Part shown: piece by piece, positions 1-9,270 of the stretch
How positions within the stretch are numbered: position 1 is the stretch's first letter
Layout of the letters: each line of letters begins with the position of its first letter
Source: Synanceia verrucosa
Lineage: Eukaryota > Chordata > Actinopteri > Perciformes > Synanceiidae
NCBI GenBank assembly: GCA_029721515.1
Contig: CM056567.1
Location: 22,781,731 to 22,845,730, forward strand
Reading direction: 5' to 3'
Length of the DNA: 64,000 nucleotides
Translations under genes and position numbers: made by a program
The notes under the pieces: generated by a model
Database searches by the model: none
Told to the model about the DNA's origin: nothing
The model's input: only the letters and a program-made list of their open reading frames with translations

Positions 1-501
1 TGTTGTGATTATAGAAATGAAAATATTTAATAGCCTATTAATTTACATATCACATATATCATTATGTTAGAGATGCTACTTTGTATCAAGCTCCAAATAT
101 TTCTTATAATCCAGTGATTTACAGTTTTAAAGGTTTACTCCACCAAAAGTCCAGTACTGTACACATAATGGTTTATTCCTAGTAGGTTCATTCATTTCAA
201 CTTCAACCTTTGACAGTTTTGCAGTTCTTTTTCCAGCTTTCCTCGAAATGTATTTTAGCTTATCACTATTTTTGGGCAATGTAGTTCAGCTTTCAGCTAG
301 TTTTAAATTCAGTATTTCAGCAATGCTTTGTAGTTAATTTTAGCTTTCAGCTTTCTAACATATTTTCAGCAGGGAAACGCATTTTCTAGTTATACAAATA
401 GAATGCTAATTATACTTGAGTAGCCTGATTTAAATCTACAGGATCAGATCAACAGACAGGGCTTCACCATAGCGCTGCTAAAAACTATCACATCTATTAG
501 A
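1..501. other. AT-rich flank, no gene seen
   Basis: No ORF of note, RNA gene or recognisable transposon end was found. Imperfect copies of the downstream minisatellite unit begin at about 502. Confidence 0.5.
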
Positions 502-1552
502 GGTCAGTGACTAACCTTAACTGTTAGAGTATAATGACTAACCTCAACTGTTAGAGTATAATGACCGACCTCAACTGTTAGAGTATAATGACCAACTTTA
601 ACTGTTAGAGTACAATGACTAACCTTAACTGTTAGAGTACAATGACCAACCTTAACTGTTAGAGTACAATGACCGACCTTAACTGTTAGAGTACAATGAC
701 CAACCTTAACTGTTAGAGTATAATGACCAACCTTAACTGTTAGAGTATAATGACCGACCTCAACTGTTAGAGTATAATGACCAACTTTAACTGTTAGAGT
801 ACAATGACCGACCTTAACTGTTAGAGTACAATGACCGACCTTAACTGTTAGAGTACAATGACCAACCTCAACTGTTAGAGTACAATGACCAACCTTAACT
901 GTTAGAGTATAATGACCAACCTTAACTGTTAGAGTACAATGACCAACCTTAACTGTTAGAGTATAATGACCGACCTCAACTGTTAGAGTATAATGACCAA
1001 CCTCAACTGTTAGAGTATAATGACCAACCTTAACTGTTAGAGTACAATGACTAACCTCAACTGTTAGAGTACAATGACCGACCTTAACTGTTAGAGTACA
1101 ATGACCGACCTTAACTGTTAGAGTACAATGACCAACCTCAACTGTTAGAGTACAATGACCAACCTTAACTGTTAGAGTATAATGACCAACCTTAACTGTT
1201 AGAGTACAATGACCAACCTTAACTGTTAGAGTATAATGACCGACCTCAACTGTTAGAGTATAATGACCAACCTTAACTGTTAGAGTATAATGACCAACCT
1301 TAACTGTTAGAGTACAATGACTAACCTCAACTGTTAGAGTATAATGACCGACCTCAACTGTTAGAGTATAATGACCAACTTTAACTGTTAGAGTACAATG
1401 ACTAACCTCAACTGTTAGAGTACAATGACCAACCTTAACTGTTAGAGTACAATGACCGACCTTAACTGTTAGAGTATAATGACCAACCTTAACTGTTAGA
1501 GTATAATGACCAACCTTAACTGTTAGAGTATAATGACCAACCTTAACTGTTA
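502..1552. repeat. 27-bp minisatellite, subfamily A
   Basis: Tandem 27-bp units read roughly TAACTGTTAGAGTACAATGA followed by CCAACCT. Variants alternate GTACAATGA/GTATAATGA and CCAACC/CCGACC. The variant order from about 800 to 1050 recurs 270 bp later (10 units), a higher-order repeat. Stops fall in all frames, so this is not coding. Confidence 0.95.
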
Positions 1553-2118
1553 AGCCTGGTTTATACTTCTGCGTTGCGGCGACGGCGTAGCTACGTCGTT
1601 GACGCAGACCCCTACGTGGACCCTACGCCGTAGCCTGACGCGCACCTCCAAAAAATCCTGACTACGCGTCACGTCAACGCGTTGAGACGCGAACGGCAAG
1701 GACTGTGATTGGGCCGCTCAGAACGTAATTTCCGGTTGCTTCTCCGGTCAACAGCTCAACAACACCGCTATTTGTGGAGCGGTACGAGCGGTACAGAATA
1801 GTCGGACAGACCACCTCCGCAAGCGTCTTCTGTGCTTCAACATTTGTAGTAACAGCATTTCTTTTTAAATTTTATGAGCTCCATCTCCAGAAACGCCCGC
1901 TCCATCTCAGTTGTCATTGTTTACTGTCGGAAGAAAACCAAGAAATCCGATATGAGCCCCCAGAAGCCACACAAAGACACAGCCACACCCCCTAGCAGCT
2001 TGGCGGTGAATTGCAGAGCAACGCGTTTCCTCGACGCAGAGCTTTGAATGCTCAACGACGGCATCGGGTCTACGCCGTAGCTCCGCCGTTGCCGCGACGC
2101 AGAAGCATAAACCAGGCT
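1553..2118. mobile_element. Harbinger-type MITE inside the minisatellite
   Basis: The ends are inverted repeats: AGCCTGGTTTATACTTCTGC at the left and the complement of GCAGAAGCATAAACCAGGCT at the right, both continuing into GC-rich GCGTTGCGGCGACGGCGTAG-like sequence. It splits a minisatellite unit between TTA (1550-1552) and GTA (2119-2121). This fits the 3-bp TWA target duplication of PIF/Harbinger elements with one changed base. The short ORFs inside look accidental. Confidence 0.75.
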
Positions 2119-3027
2119 GTAGAGTAAAATGACCAACCTCAACTGTTAGAGTATAATGACCAACCTTAACTGGTAGAGTATAATGACCAATCTTAACTGT
2201 TAGAGTACAATGACCGACCTTAACTATTAGCGTACAATGACCGACCTTGACTGTTAGAGTATAATGACCGACCTTAACTGTTAGAGTATGATGACCGGCC
2301 TGGACTGTTAGAGTATGATGACCGACCTTGACTGTTGGTGTATGATGACCGACCTTGACTGGTAGAGTATAATGACCGACCTTGACTGTTAGAGTATGAT
2401 ACCCGACCTTGACTGGTAGAGTATAATGACCGACCTTGACCGTTAGAGTATGATGCCCGACCTTGACTGGTAGAGTATAATGACCGACCCTGATTGTTAG
2501 AGTATGATGACCAACCTTGACTGTTAGAGTATAATGATAATATTATTACTAATATTAGAGGTCAATGACTGACCTTAACTATTAGAGATCATTGACTAAC
2601 CTTAACGATTAGCGGTCAGTAACTAACCTTAATCTAATAGCTAAGTTTAGTTAATGATTAACCTTACCATTAAAAGTCAATGACTAACCTTAACTATGAG
2701 AGGTCAATGACTAACTTTAACTATGAGAGGTCACTGACTAACCTTAACTATTAAAGCTCAATCACTAACCTTAAATATTAGAAGTCAATGACCAACCTTA
2801 ACCATGAGAGGTCAGTGACCAACCCTAACTACTGGAAGTCAATGACTAACCTTAACCATTAAAAGTCAATGACTAACCTTAACCATTAGAGGTCAATGAC
2901 TAATCTTAACCATTAAAAGTCAATGACTAACCTTAACCATTAGAGGTCAGTGACTAACCTTAACCATTAAAGGCCAATGACTAACCTTAACTGTTAGAGG
3001 TTAATGACTGACCTTAACCATTGGGGG
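2119..3027. repeat. 27-bp minisatellite, A to B transition
   Basis: The array resumes after the MITE. Up to about 2540 the units are A-type (GTTAGAGTATAATGACC). From about 2560 they become B-type (ATTAGAGGTCAATGACTAACC). The array stops at GGGGG just before the LTR-like sequence. Confidence 0.9.
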
Positions 3028-3528
3028 TGTCAAGAGAGTTGAGAATCCCTCAAAGCCAGCAATCATAAGAAGCCTGCCTCCAGCAATCATTATGCCTACA
3101 ACTGGATGTTTTGAGACTGTTACACCTCCAGCTTTGAAGAGAGTAATCAGTCTGAGTAGCAGAGTAATTGGTACCTTCTGCTAGGCCTTAAAATGGATTA
3201 CATTTCAGTGAAACACAAAAAGCAGTACAACCAGATATTAATGAATGATTAAAGCTACATTTGCTGTGTTATATGATTGTTATATGATTAAGGATGAGTT
3301 AGTTATGATGTACTAATGTTAATCAAGCAAAATGTCAGAATATACAAGAGTTAAAGATTTAATGTTGTGCAAAACCAATGAAAAGGGAAGTTAGAATCAC
3401 AAGATGATAAGTCATGGTCATGTGTTGTTTTTCAGCAGTTAGACCATAGAAAGTACCAGAATCAGAAAAGGGGACACACCTAAAAAATGAATGATGTAAT
3501 GTCTGAAAATAGAAACTTAGAGGACTAC

Positions 3529-3535
3529 TATAAAA
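3529..3535 (+). promoter_or_regulatory. TATA box of the 5' LTR
   Basis: TATAAAA lies in CTACTATAAAAGATG, about 500 bp into the repeat, where the U3/R border of an LTR is expected. The downstream repeat has lost this region. Confidence 0.55.
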
Positions 3536-4136
3536 GATGTTGGAAAGTGCTATTATTCGTTATTCTTCCCTGGACGTCCTCTGAGCAAGTTGTGTTAAAC
3601 TGCCAAACTGACCACTTTGGAGTTTAAGCCTGAAACTTGTTCACTTTCAAGGACAAAGTAGCAGAGGAAAATCAGAGGAACTCCTTCGGTTTCTCCAGCT
3701 GTAATAATAGAGGATCCACTGAGGAGAAGATTAACCATTTTCCAACCAGCTGTGGATGTGATTTGGACTTTGGAGAGATTCTGTCTCTGCCTGCAGCATG
3801 ATTTGAGTAATTTGAAAGACTTTGTGGATTTTGAACAAGATCACCAGTTTTTACAAGTTCCTCTCTTCAGCAGAAAAGGATTGTGGCATGGCCAGCTGCA
3901 CCTTTCTTTGTCTTTCCCTATTCCTTATGGACACCGCCTTTTTGGACTATTTTTAGCAATTGGATTTTCAGACTGATTTGGATTTTCCTACTGATTTACC
4001 CCCAGAGATTTTTAGTCAGGTTTTATGATTTCATTTCTGATTTTTACCTAATTACAAATCCATCAATTGTTGAATAATTAACAAGGACAACCATTTTGAG
4101 CTGCTTTGCAACTGCTTTGTTTAAAACATAAATTTC

Positions 4137-4142
4137 AATAAA
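4137..4142 (+). terminator. Poly(A) signal of the 5' LTR
   Basis: AATAAA is followed by CCAAGAGCTGCAG and, about 30 bases on, a T-rich stretch. It sits about 600 bp after the TATA box, consistent with a long R region. It is absent from the downstream repeat. Confidence 0.5.
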
Positions 4143-4582
4143 CCAAGAGCTGCAGTTAAAGCAACAGTTCTGGACTTCACCTTTTTGTCACTTCTCAACT
4201 TTGTGGTCTTCTAGTATGTTCTACATCAACTTGTAGTTCTTATAGCTTGCTGTAGCCAATTAAATTAAACAAACTATTTTATCCAAGTCTCTAAAACTTA
4301 TCCTAGCTTTGACCAAATGCACAGATTCATGAGAGGAGAGCTGCCGTGAACGGGCATGGCTGGTATTTGAACTGAGCTCAGGCTACTCGGCTCAGTGCTT
4401 CGCCAGAGCAAGCAGGGTGGACGTCCAGATGAAGGCAGTGAGAGGCTAGACGAGTCTCCTCGGCATCAGCTTAAATAATTCTCAGTTATTCTAATTTGAG
4501 TAATACCATTAGGCCTGAGAGTTCGGCCCTTTAAACGGAGAGCTGGATGATACCTCCTGTACCAGGAGATATCTCGGGGATC

Positions 4583-5070
4583 CAACAGATATCAATGACT
4601 AACCTTAACTATTGGAGGTCAATGACTAACCTTAAACATTAGAAGTCAATAACTAGCCTTAACTATTATAAGTCAGAGACAAACCTTAACCAGTAGAAAT
4701 CAATGACTAACCTTAACCATTAGAGGCCAATGACTAACCTTAACCATTAGAAGTCAATGACTAACCTTAACCATTTGAGGTCAGTGACTAAACTTAACTA
4801 TTATAAGTCAATGACTAACCTTAACCATTAGAGGTCAGTGACTAACCTTAAGCATTAGAAGTCAATGACTAACATTAACTATTAGAAATCAATGACTAAC
4901 CTTAACCATTAGGGGTCAGTGACTAACCTTAATCTTTAGCGGTCAAAGACTAACCTTAGCTATTGGAAGTCAATGACTAACCTCAAATATTAGAGGTCAG
5001 TGGCTGACCTTAACTATTAGAGGTCATTGACTGACCTTAACCATTAGAAGTCAATGACTAACCATAATCG
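4583..5070. repeat. 27-bp minisatellite, subfamily B, inside the element
   Basis: About 18 B-type units (GTCAATGACTAACCTTAAC...). The junction with the preceding repeat is identical to the junction at 9264, through the first two units. Confidence 0.9.
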
Positions 5071-5306
5071 TTGTGGTCAAGGGAGGAGTTAAGGCCCTCC
5101 TACAGCCATGTGGGCGGAAATCTGCAAGCCGGAAGAAAGATAAGAAACCCCTCCTACAGGAAAGGGAGGAGCAAACCAGCCTATAACATCGGAGCTCAGG
5201 AACGCCCTGGCCACTGACGGTTTCTGTTTGCGAAGAAGAACCTCAGAGATTTTCTAACACTTACAATAGAATTCCAACAAAGGGAAAAAGGAAAACCTTC
5301 TGAACC
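5071..5306 (+). other. Leader region with possible internal promoter
   Basis: Unique purine-rich sequence between the minisatellite and the first ORF, with repeated CCCTCCTACAG/CCCCTCCTACAGG segments. A TATA-like TATAACA at 5182-5188 lies about 120 bases before the ORF start at 5307. A promoter role is inference only. Confidence 0.25.
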
Positions 5307-5543
5307 ATGAATGACAGCATCACTAATACCACCACCATTTCTACTGCACTCTTCAAAGTAAGTGCCAGAGAGTTTCTCATAATACTAACATTATGGCTAC
5401 TCTACTGCTGCACCGGAACCTGGTCTCCAGATCAGCCATTGAGGATCATAACCCTGGTCCAGGATTGTGTCAAGCTGCTTATCATTAACCTATGGTGCCA
5501 AGTACGAAACCTAGGAATGCCTCTGTTTGTCACTATATGCTAG
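5307..5543 (+). CDS. ERV-like ORF 1, short hydrophobic protein with splice donor
   Basis: The 78-codon ORF starts with a polar Asn/Thr-rich stretch and continues into two hydrophobic segments (residues about 24-37 and 49-65). Not recognised. A strong splice donor, AAA|GTAAGTG, follows codon 17 (exon end 5357). The acceptor at 7647-7648 is in the same phase, so a spliced transcript would swap the hydrophobic tail for the downstream ORF. That layout resembles spliced accessory genes of complex retroviruses, but no family similarity was established. Unspliced, the reading continues close to the next ORF in another frame. Confidence 0.35.
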   Translation: MNDSITNTTTISTALFKVSAREFLIILTLWLLYCCTGTWSPDQPLRIITLVQDCVKLLIINLWCQVRNLGMPLFVTIC

Positions 5544-5827
5544 GCAGATTCACCATATCAAGAAGTCACCTAGGGCTTTGCCAAGGGGCTACTATCGCGC
5601 TGTGGATGATTTTTGACACGGCTACAATATTCTATGCCCCCATGAAGTATTTCACCATCGTCTGTGAGGCATTCATGACAATAAGCGTACTGCGGTACGT
5701 AGCAACATTGACCATGGCACTTCAAGAAAGAGGAAGAGGGCGTTGGCAGCTCGCTCTCAGCGCCAATATACTCTGGGGCCTTGGCTGGGGAGTAATAGCT
5801 GTGCTCTACTGGATAAGCCAACAATAG
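5492..5827 (+). CDS. ERV-like ORF 2, multi-pass membrane segment
   Basis: 111 codons, out of frame with and overlapping the previous ORF. Three hydrophobic stretches (residues about 34-50, 54-72 and 88-107) predict membrane spans, with a basic RGRGR loop before the last. Together with the two hydrophobic stretches of ORF 1 this could be one multi-pass protein broken by a single-base shift near 5490-5540. No catalytic or envelope motif is visible. The first ATG may not be the true start. Confidence 0.35.
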   Translation: MVPSTKPRNASVCHYMLGRFTISRSHLGLCQGATIALWMIFDTATIFYAPMKYFTIVCEAFMTISVLRYVATLTMALQERGRGRWQLALSANILWGLGWGVIAVLYWISQQ

Positions 5828-5866
5828 TAAGCCAAAGCTAACAGTGGTAGTTTGGTTCATGACTTA

Positions 5867-7457
5867 CAGTCATGGAAAAAATTATTAGACCACCTTGTTT
5901 TCTTCAATTTCTTGTTAATTTTAATGCCTGGCTCAACTAAAGGTACATTTGTTTGGACAATTATAATGATAACAACAAAAATAGCTCATGAGAGTTTAAT
6001 TTAAGAACTAAGGATTATTCATTTTCCATGGTTTTCTTGATAATAACCAAAATTACTTAAATTCTTACATCAATAGCTATGGCATTGTACCGCCAAAAAC
6101 ACTACTTTCAAGCATTCCATGTTTTCTTTTCTGTTTGCTTTAAACACATGATACACACAAGAGTTAATACTTGATTGCATAACCATTGTTTTTGATGACT
6201 GCAGCCATGCGTCTTGGCATGCTCTCCACCAGCTTCTGACATTGTTCTGCTGTCACAGCAGCCCATTCCTGTTGGACAAATTCAAACAAATTTTCTTTGT
6301 TTTTGGGCTTGTGGTTCTCCATTTTGAGTTTGATGATTTTCCACAGGTTTTCAATTGGATTAAGATCTGGTGATTGAGCAGGCCAAGGCATGGTGCGAAT
6401 GTTGTGGTTCTCCATCCAGGCTTTAACTGACCTTGCCGTGTGGCAAGGGGCATTGTCTTGTTGGAAAATCCAGTCATTCGAGGCAGGAAAGAGTTTTCCA
6501 GCTGATGGAAGAAGACTGTTTTCAAGGGTAGTCCTGTACTTGACCTGGTTCATTCGGCCTTCACACAATTGCATTTGCCCTGTTCCACTCAGACTGAAAC
6601 AACCCCAGATCATGACTGATCCACCCCCATGTTTTACTGTAGGGGCAAGACAGTCTGGGTTGTAAGCTTCTCCAGGCTTCCTCCTAACCAGTAAGTTGGC
6701 TGGAGTGGGCATCAATTCAAAATTGGATTCATCACTGAAGAGAACCTTAGCCCAATCATCAACAGTCCAATCCTTGTGGTCTCGAGCAAAGAGTAACCGG
6801 GCCTTCCTCTGCCTTTCATTGATGAAGGGCTTCTTGCGTGCTCTGTGTGACTTCAAACCAGCTTCAACAAGTCGGTTTCGAACTGTCCTTGCCAAGCAAG
6901 TCACATTTCTCGACAGTGCCCACTCATTTTTAAGGTCCCTGGAGGTCTGACGACGATTCCTGACACAGGAACGGATGAGTGCACGGTCATCTCGTGGGGT
7001 AGAAAGACGTTTCTTGCCACGGCCAGGTAGCAGTTTGGTAGTGCCATGTTCAGCTTGTTTTTTTTTGTTGGAATGAACGGCTGTCTTGAGATCTTCAGTT
7101 TTTTCGCTACCTGTCTCTCACTCATGCCAATTTCCAGCAGTGCCAAGATGGCTGCCTTTGTTGCTTCACATAATTCTTTTGTTTTAGGCATTATGTGAGA
7201 GGTGACAACTTCTGAGTTGTGCTACGGCTTGAATGTAAGCAGGAAACCACTCTAGGCCTTTGCATGTGACATGAAATGGCCTCTTATATACCCTGGGAAT
7301 CAATTAAGCTTAAGAATGTCAAATAGGACATAAAGTATTATGTGACCAGCTGCATTTTTTTTGTGTTCATTGTATTATACGTTTAGTGGTACCAGATATT
7401 AGAATGAACAAGAAATTGAAGAAAACAAGGGTGGTCTAATAATTTTTTCCATGACTG
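5867..7457 (-). mobile_element. Tc1/mariner element, family 1, copy 1
   Basis: Flanked by TA target duplications (5865-5866, 7458-7459). The inverted ends CAGTCATGGAAAAAATTATT and its complement extend about 50 bp. It carries a Tc1-type transposase on the minus strand. It lies inside the putative intron of the ERV-like element, so it arrived after that element. Copy 2 of the family is at 17554-19162. Confidence 0.95.
6164..7191 (-). pseudogene. Tc1-type DDE transposase, frameshifted
   Basis: Cuts and joins transposon ends in the nucleus. The N-terminal helix-turn-helix part (start 7191, MPKTKELCEATKAAIL) is in one frame. It loses frame after residues KLKIS by a one-base deletion (CTCAAG where copy 2 has CTCCAAG). 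The catalytic part continues in another frame (6904 down to 6164) with the acidic residues of the DD34E type: Asp in FSDESNF, Asp in FQQDNAPCH, Glu in NPIENLW. Usual length is about 340 residues, so the gene is nearly full length apart from the shift. Confidence 0.92.
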
Positions 7458-7648
7458 TATGCTGCTTCCCGAGGAAACCAGAAACTGCATCCAGTTGTTG
7501 TGAAATCTCCCTGGCTGGCTTCATTGGCACAAAGGTGTTCCATGAAGAGAGAGGTCGAGACCTAGAAGTGCATTAAAGTCCTTGCCTGCTTATGCTTTGC
7601 TGAAAATCTACATTGATAAACAATTCTCTGTGTTGTCATTCCACCCAG

Positions 7649-8503
7649 GGGGACGTCAGCTGCATCCTCTGTAAAATCAAATTAGTGGCTGCCGGGAGTC
7701 TTTGGGATGTTGGCCTGGGGAAGTGGTGCACCAAATGTTACACCGAAAACTTCCCGGTCACCATAGCCAGGGGAATTCTCTGCAGCATGGAGCTGTGTCT
7801 TCAAATTCCTGGAGTGGCTCCAAGGGTCTTCAGGGACGTAGACAAGAATGCTAAGCCCATATGCTCTACACTGGATGACGAGGTCCAAGACCCTGAAGCC
7901 TTATTAAAGATTCAACAAGAAGGGCTGTATTATTACACCTTCACAAAAATGTGGAAGTACCCCAATAATGAATATATTACCACCTCACATTTGGCTGATG
8001 GAAGAACCGTAGCAATTGGACGACGCTTGCAAGGTCGGGAAGTGGTACAAGAGCCAGTATCACCATCAAAGGCTACTGGGAATACTCAGACTGAGGCGAC
8101 GGTCTGGTTTTGGGAAGAGCAAGCTGGAGAAATTGTCGAGTTGGGAGGAAAGAAGCCCCCTGAGTACACCAAGAGGATCCTGGACAGCATTCTCTCTGAG
8201 CAACCAGCCAGTAAACGACCCTTAAGTCTTCCTGCTGTGCTCATACTCAGTCCACAACCGGTGCATAATGACAAGCTGTCCACCACTGGAGTTGTCAAGA
8301 CCGATACTGGGCTTGGTGACAAAGATGCGGCCATAAATGAAACCCTGCGATGCATGGATGATGGCCTGGAGGAGACTACGGTGAGCACTTCAGTTGATAT
8401 ACTGCCAGGGTGTACACCTGTTTCATCCCCAGAAGCTGACCTGGTTATCAGTATTCCTGATGAAGACAGTGATCTGGATCCAGCAACTGAAGAAACCGCC
8501 TGA
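7649..8503 (+). CDS. ERV-like ORF 3, probable spliced accessory protein
   Basis: An open frame of about 285 codons follows the splice acceptor CATTCCACCCAG (AG at 7647-7648); upstream ATG-initiated reading from 7613 is also open. The N-terminal third has paired cysteines (a CxxC and, further on, a second CxxC), suggesting a metal-binding fold. The C-terminal third is acidic, Ser/Thr/Pro-rich and probably disordered. It ends 30 bases before the downstream terminal repeat, where retroviral accessory genes sit. The phase matches the donor at 5358. No homologue is recognised, and a regulatory role is inference. A captured host exon is an alternative. Confidence 0.4.
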   Translation, partial: GDVSCILCKIKLVAAGSLWDVGLGKWCTKCYTENFPVTIARGILCSMELCLQIPGVAPRVFRDVDKNAKPICSTLDDEVQDPEALLKIQQEGLYYYTFTKMWKYPNNEYITTSHLADGRTVAIGRRLQGREVVQEPVSPSKATGNTQTEATVWFWEEQAGEIVELGGKKPPEYTKRILDSILSEQPASKRPLSLPAVLILSPQPVHNDKLSTTGVVKTDTGLGDKDAAINETLRCMDDGLEETTVSTSVDILPGCTPVSSPEADLVISIPDEDSDLDPATEETA

Positions 8504-8533
8504 ATCAAATTGGCAGTGAGTGATCTCAGGGGG

Positions 8534-9270
8534 TGTCAAGAGAGTTGAGAATCCCTCAAAGCCAGCAATCATAAGAAGCCTGCCTCCAGCAATCATTATG
8601 CCTACAACTGGATGTTTTGAGACTGTTACATCTCCAGCTTTGAAGAGAGTAATCAGTCTGAGTAGCAGAGTAATTGGTACCTTCTGCTAGGCCTTAAAAT
8701 GGATTAAATTTCAATGAAACACAGAAAGCAGTATAACCAGATATTAATGAATGATTAAGGCTACATTTGCTGTGTCCTATGATTATTATATGATTAAAGA
8801 TGAATTGTTATGATTAAAGGATGTACTAACCTTAAACCAGTACAATGTTACAATATGCAAGAGTCAAAGATTTAATGATTTAATGTTGTGCATGAAAAGG
8901 GAAGTTGGATTTACAAGATGATGAGTCATGGTCATGTGTTGTTTTTCAGCAGTTAGACCATAGAAAGTACCAGAATCAGAAAAAGGGACACACCTAAAAA
9001 ATTTTTCTATGGAGGAGAGCTGCCGTGAATGGGCGTGGCTGGTATTTGAACTGAGCTCAGGCTACTCGGCTCGGTGCTTCGCCAGAGCAAGCAGGGTGGA
9101 CGTCCAGATGAAGGCAGTGAGAGGCTAGGCGAGTCTCCTCGGCATCAGCTTAAATAATTCTCAGTTATTCTAATTTGAGTAATACCATTAGGCCTGAGAG
9201 TTCGGCCCCTTTAAACGGAGAGCTGGATGATACCTCCTGTACCAGGAGATATCTCGGGGATCCAACAGAT
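8534..9270 (+). repeat. Downstream terminal repeat (3' LTR-like), internally deleted
   Basis: Matches 3028 to about 3486 and then, after a short filler (TTTTTCTAT), about 4333 to 4590. About 840 bp containing the TATA box and poly(A) signal of the other copy are missing. It runs straight into the minisatellite with the same junction sequence as the upstream copy. Confidence 0.75.

Larger units (their letters stand above)
3028..4590 (+). repeat. Upstream terminal repeat (5' LTR-like)
   Basis: It begins TGTCAAGAGAGTTGAG. Positions 3028 to about 3486 and about 4333 to 4590 match the downstream copy closely. The middle, about 3490-4332, occurs only here and contains the TATA box (3529) and poly(A) signal (4137), so it would be U3/R/U5 material lost from the other copy. 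The end blends into CAGATATCAATGACTAACC, the first minisatellite unit. Confidence 0.7.
3028..9270 (+). mobile_element. LTR-bounded endogenous-retrovirus-like element, degraded
   Basis: Two long direct repeats, starting with the same TGTCAAGAGAG at 3028 and 8534, bracket about 4 kb of internal sequence. Both are preceded by GGGGG, and the downstream copy follows CTCAGGGGG, a weak polypurine tract. The upstream repeat has a TATA box and an AATAAA signal in LTR order. The interior carries hydrophobic ORFs (5307-5827), an ORF at 7649-8503 and a Tc1 insertion. No gag, protease or reverse transcriptase was found, so it is either internally deleted or non-autonomous. The retroviral class is not established. 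The right end is uncertain because the similarity of the two repeats runs into the minisatellite. A non-retroviral composite duplication is the main alternative. Confidence 0.6.

Noticed and set aside
1774..2142. ORFs inside the Harbinger-type MITE
   Set aside because: Short, on both strands, with no domain. The element is only 566 bp and non-autonomous.
6390..6950. Plus-strand ORFs across the Tc1 copies
   Set aside because: They are antisense shadows of the transposase. The minus strand carries the recognised motifs.
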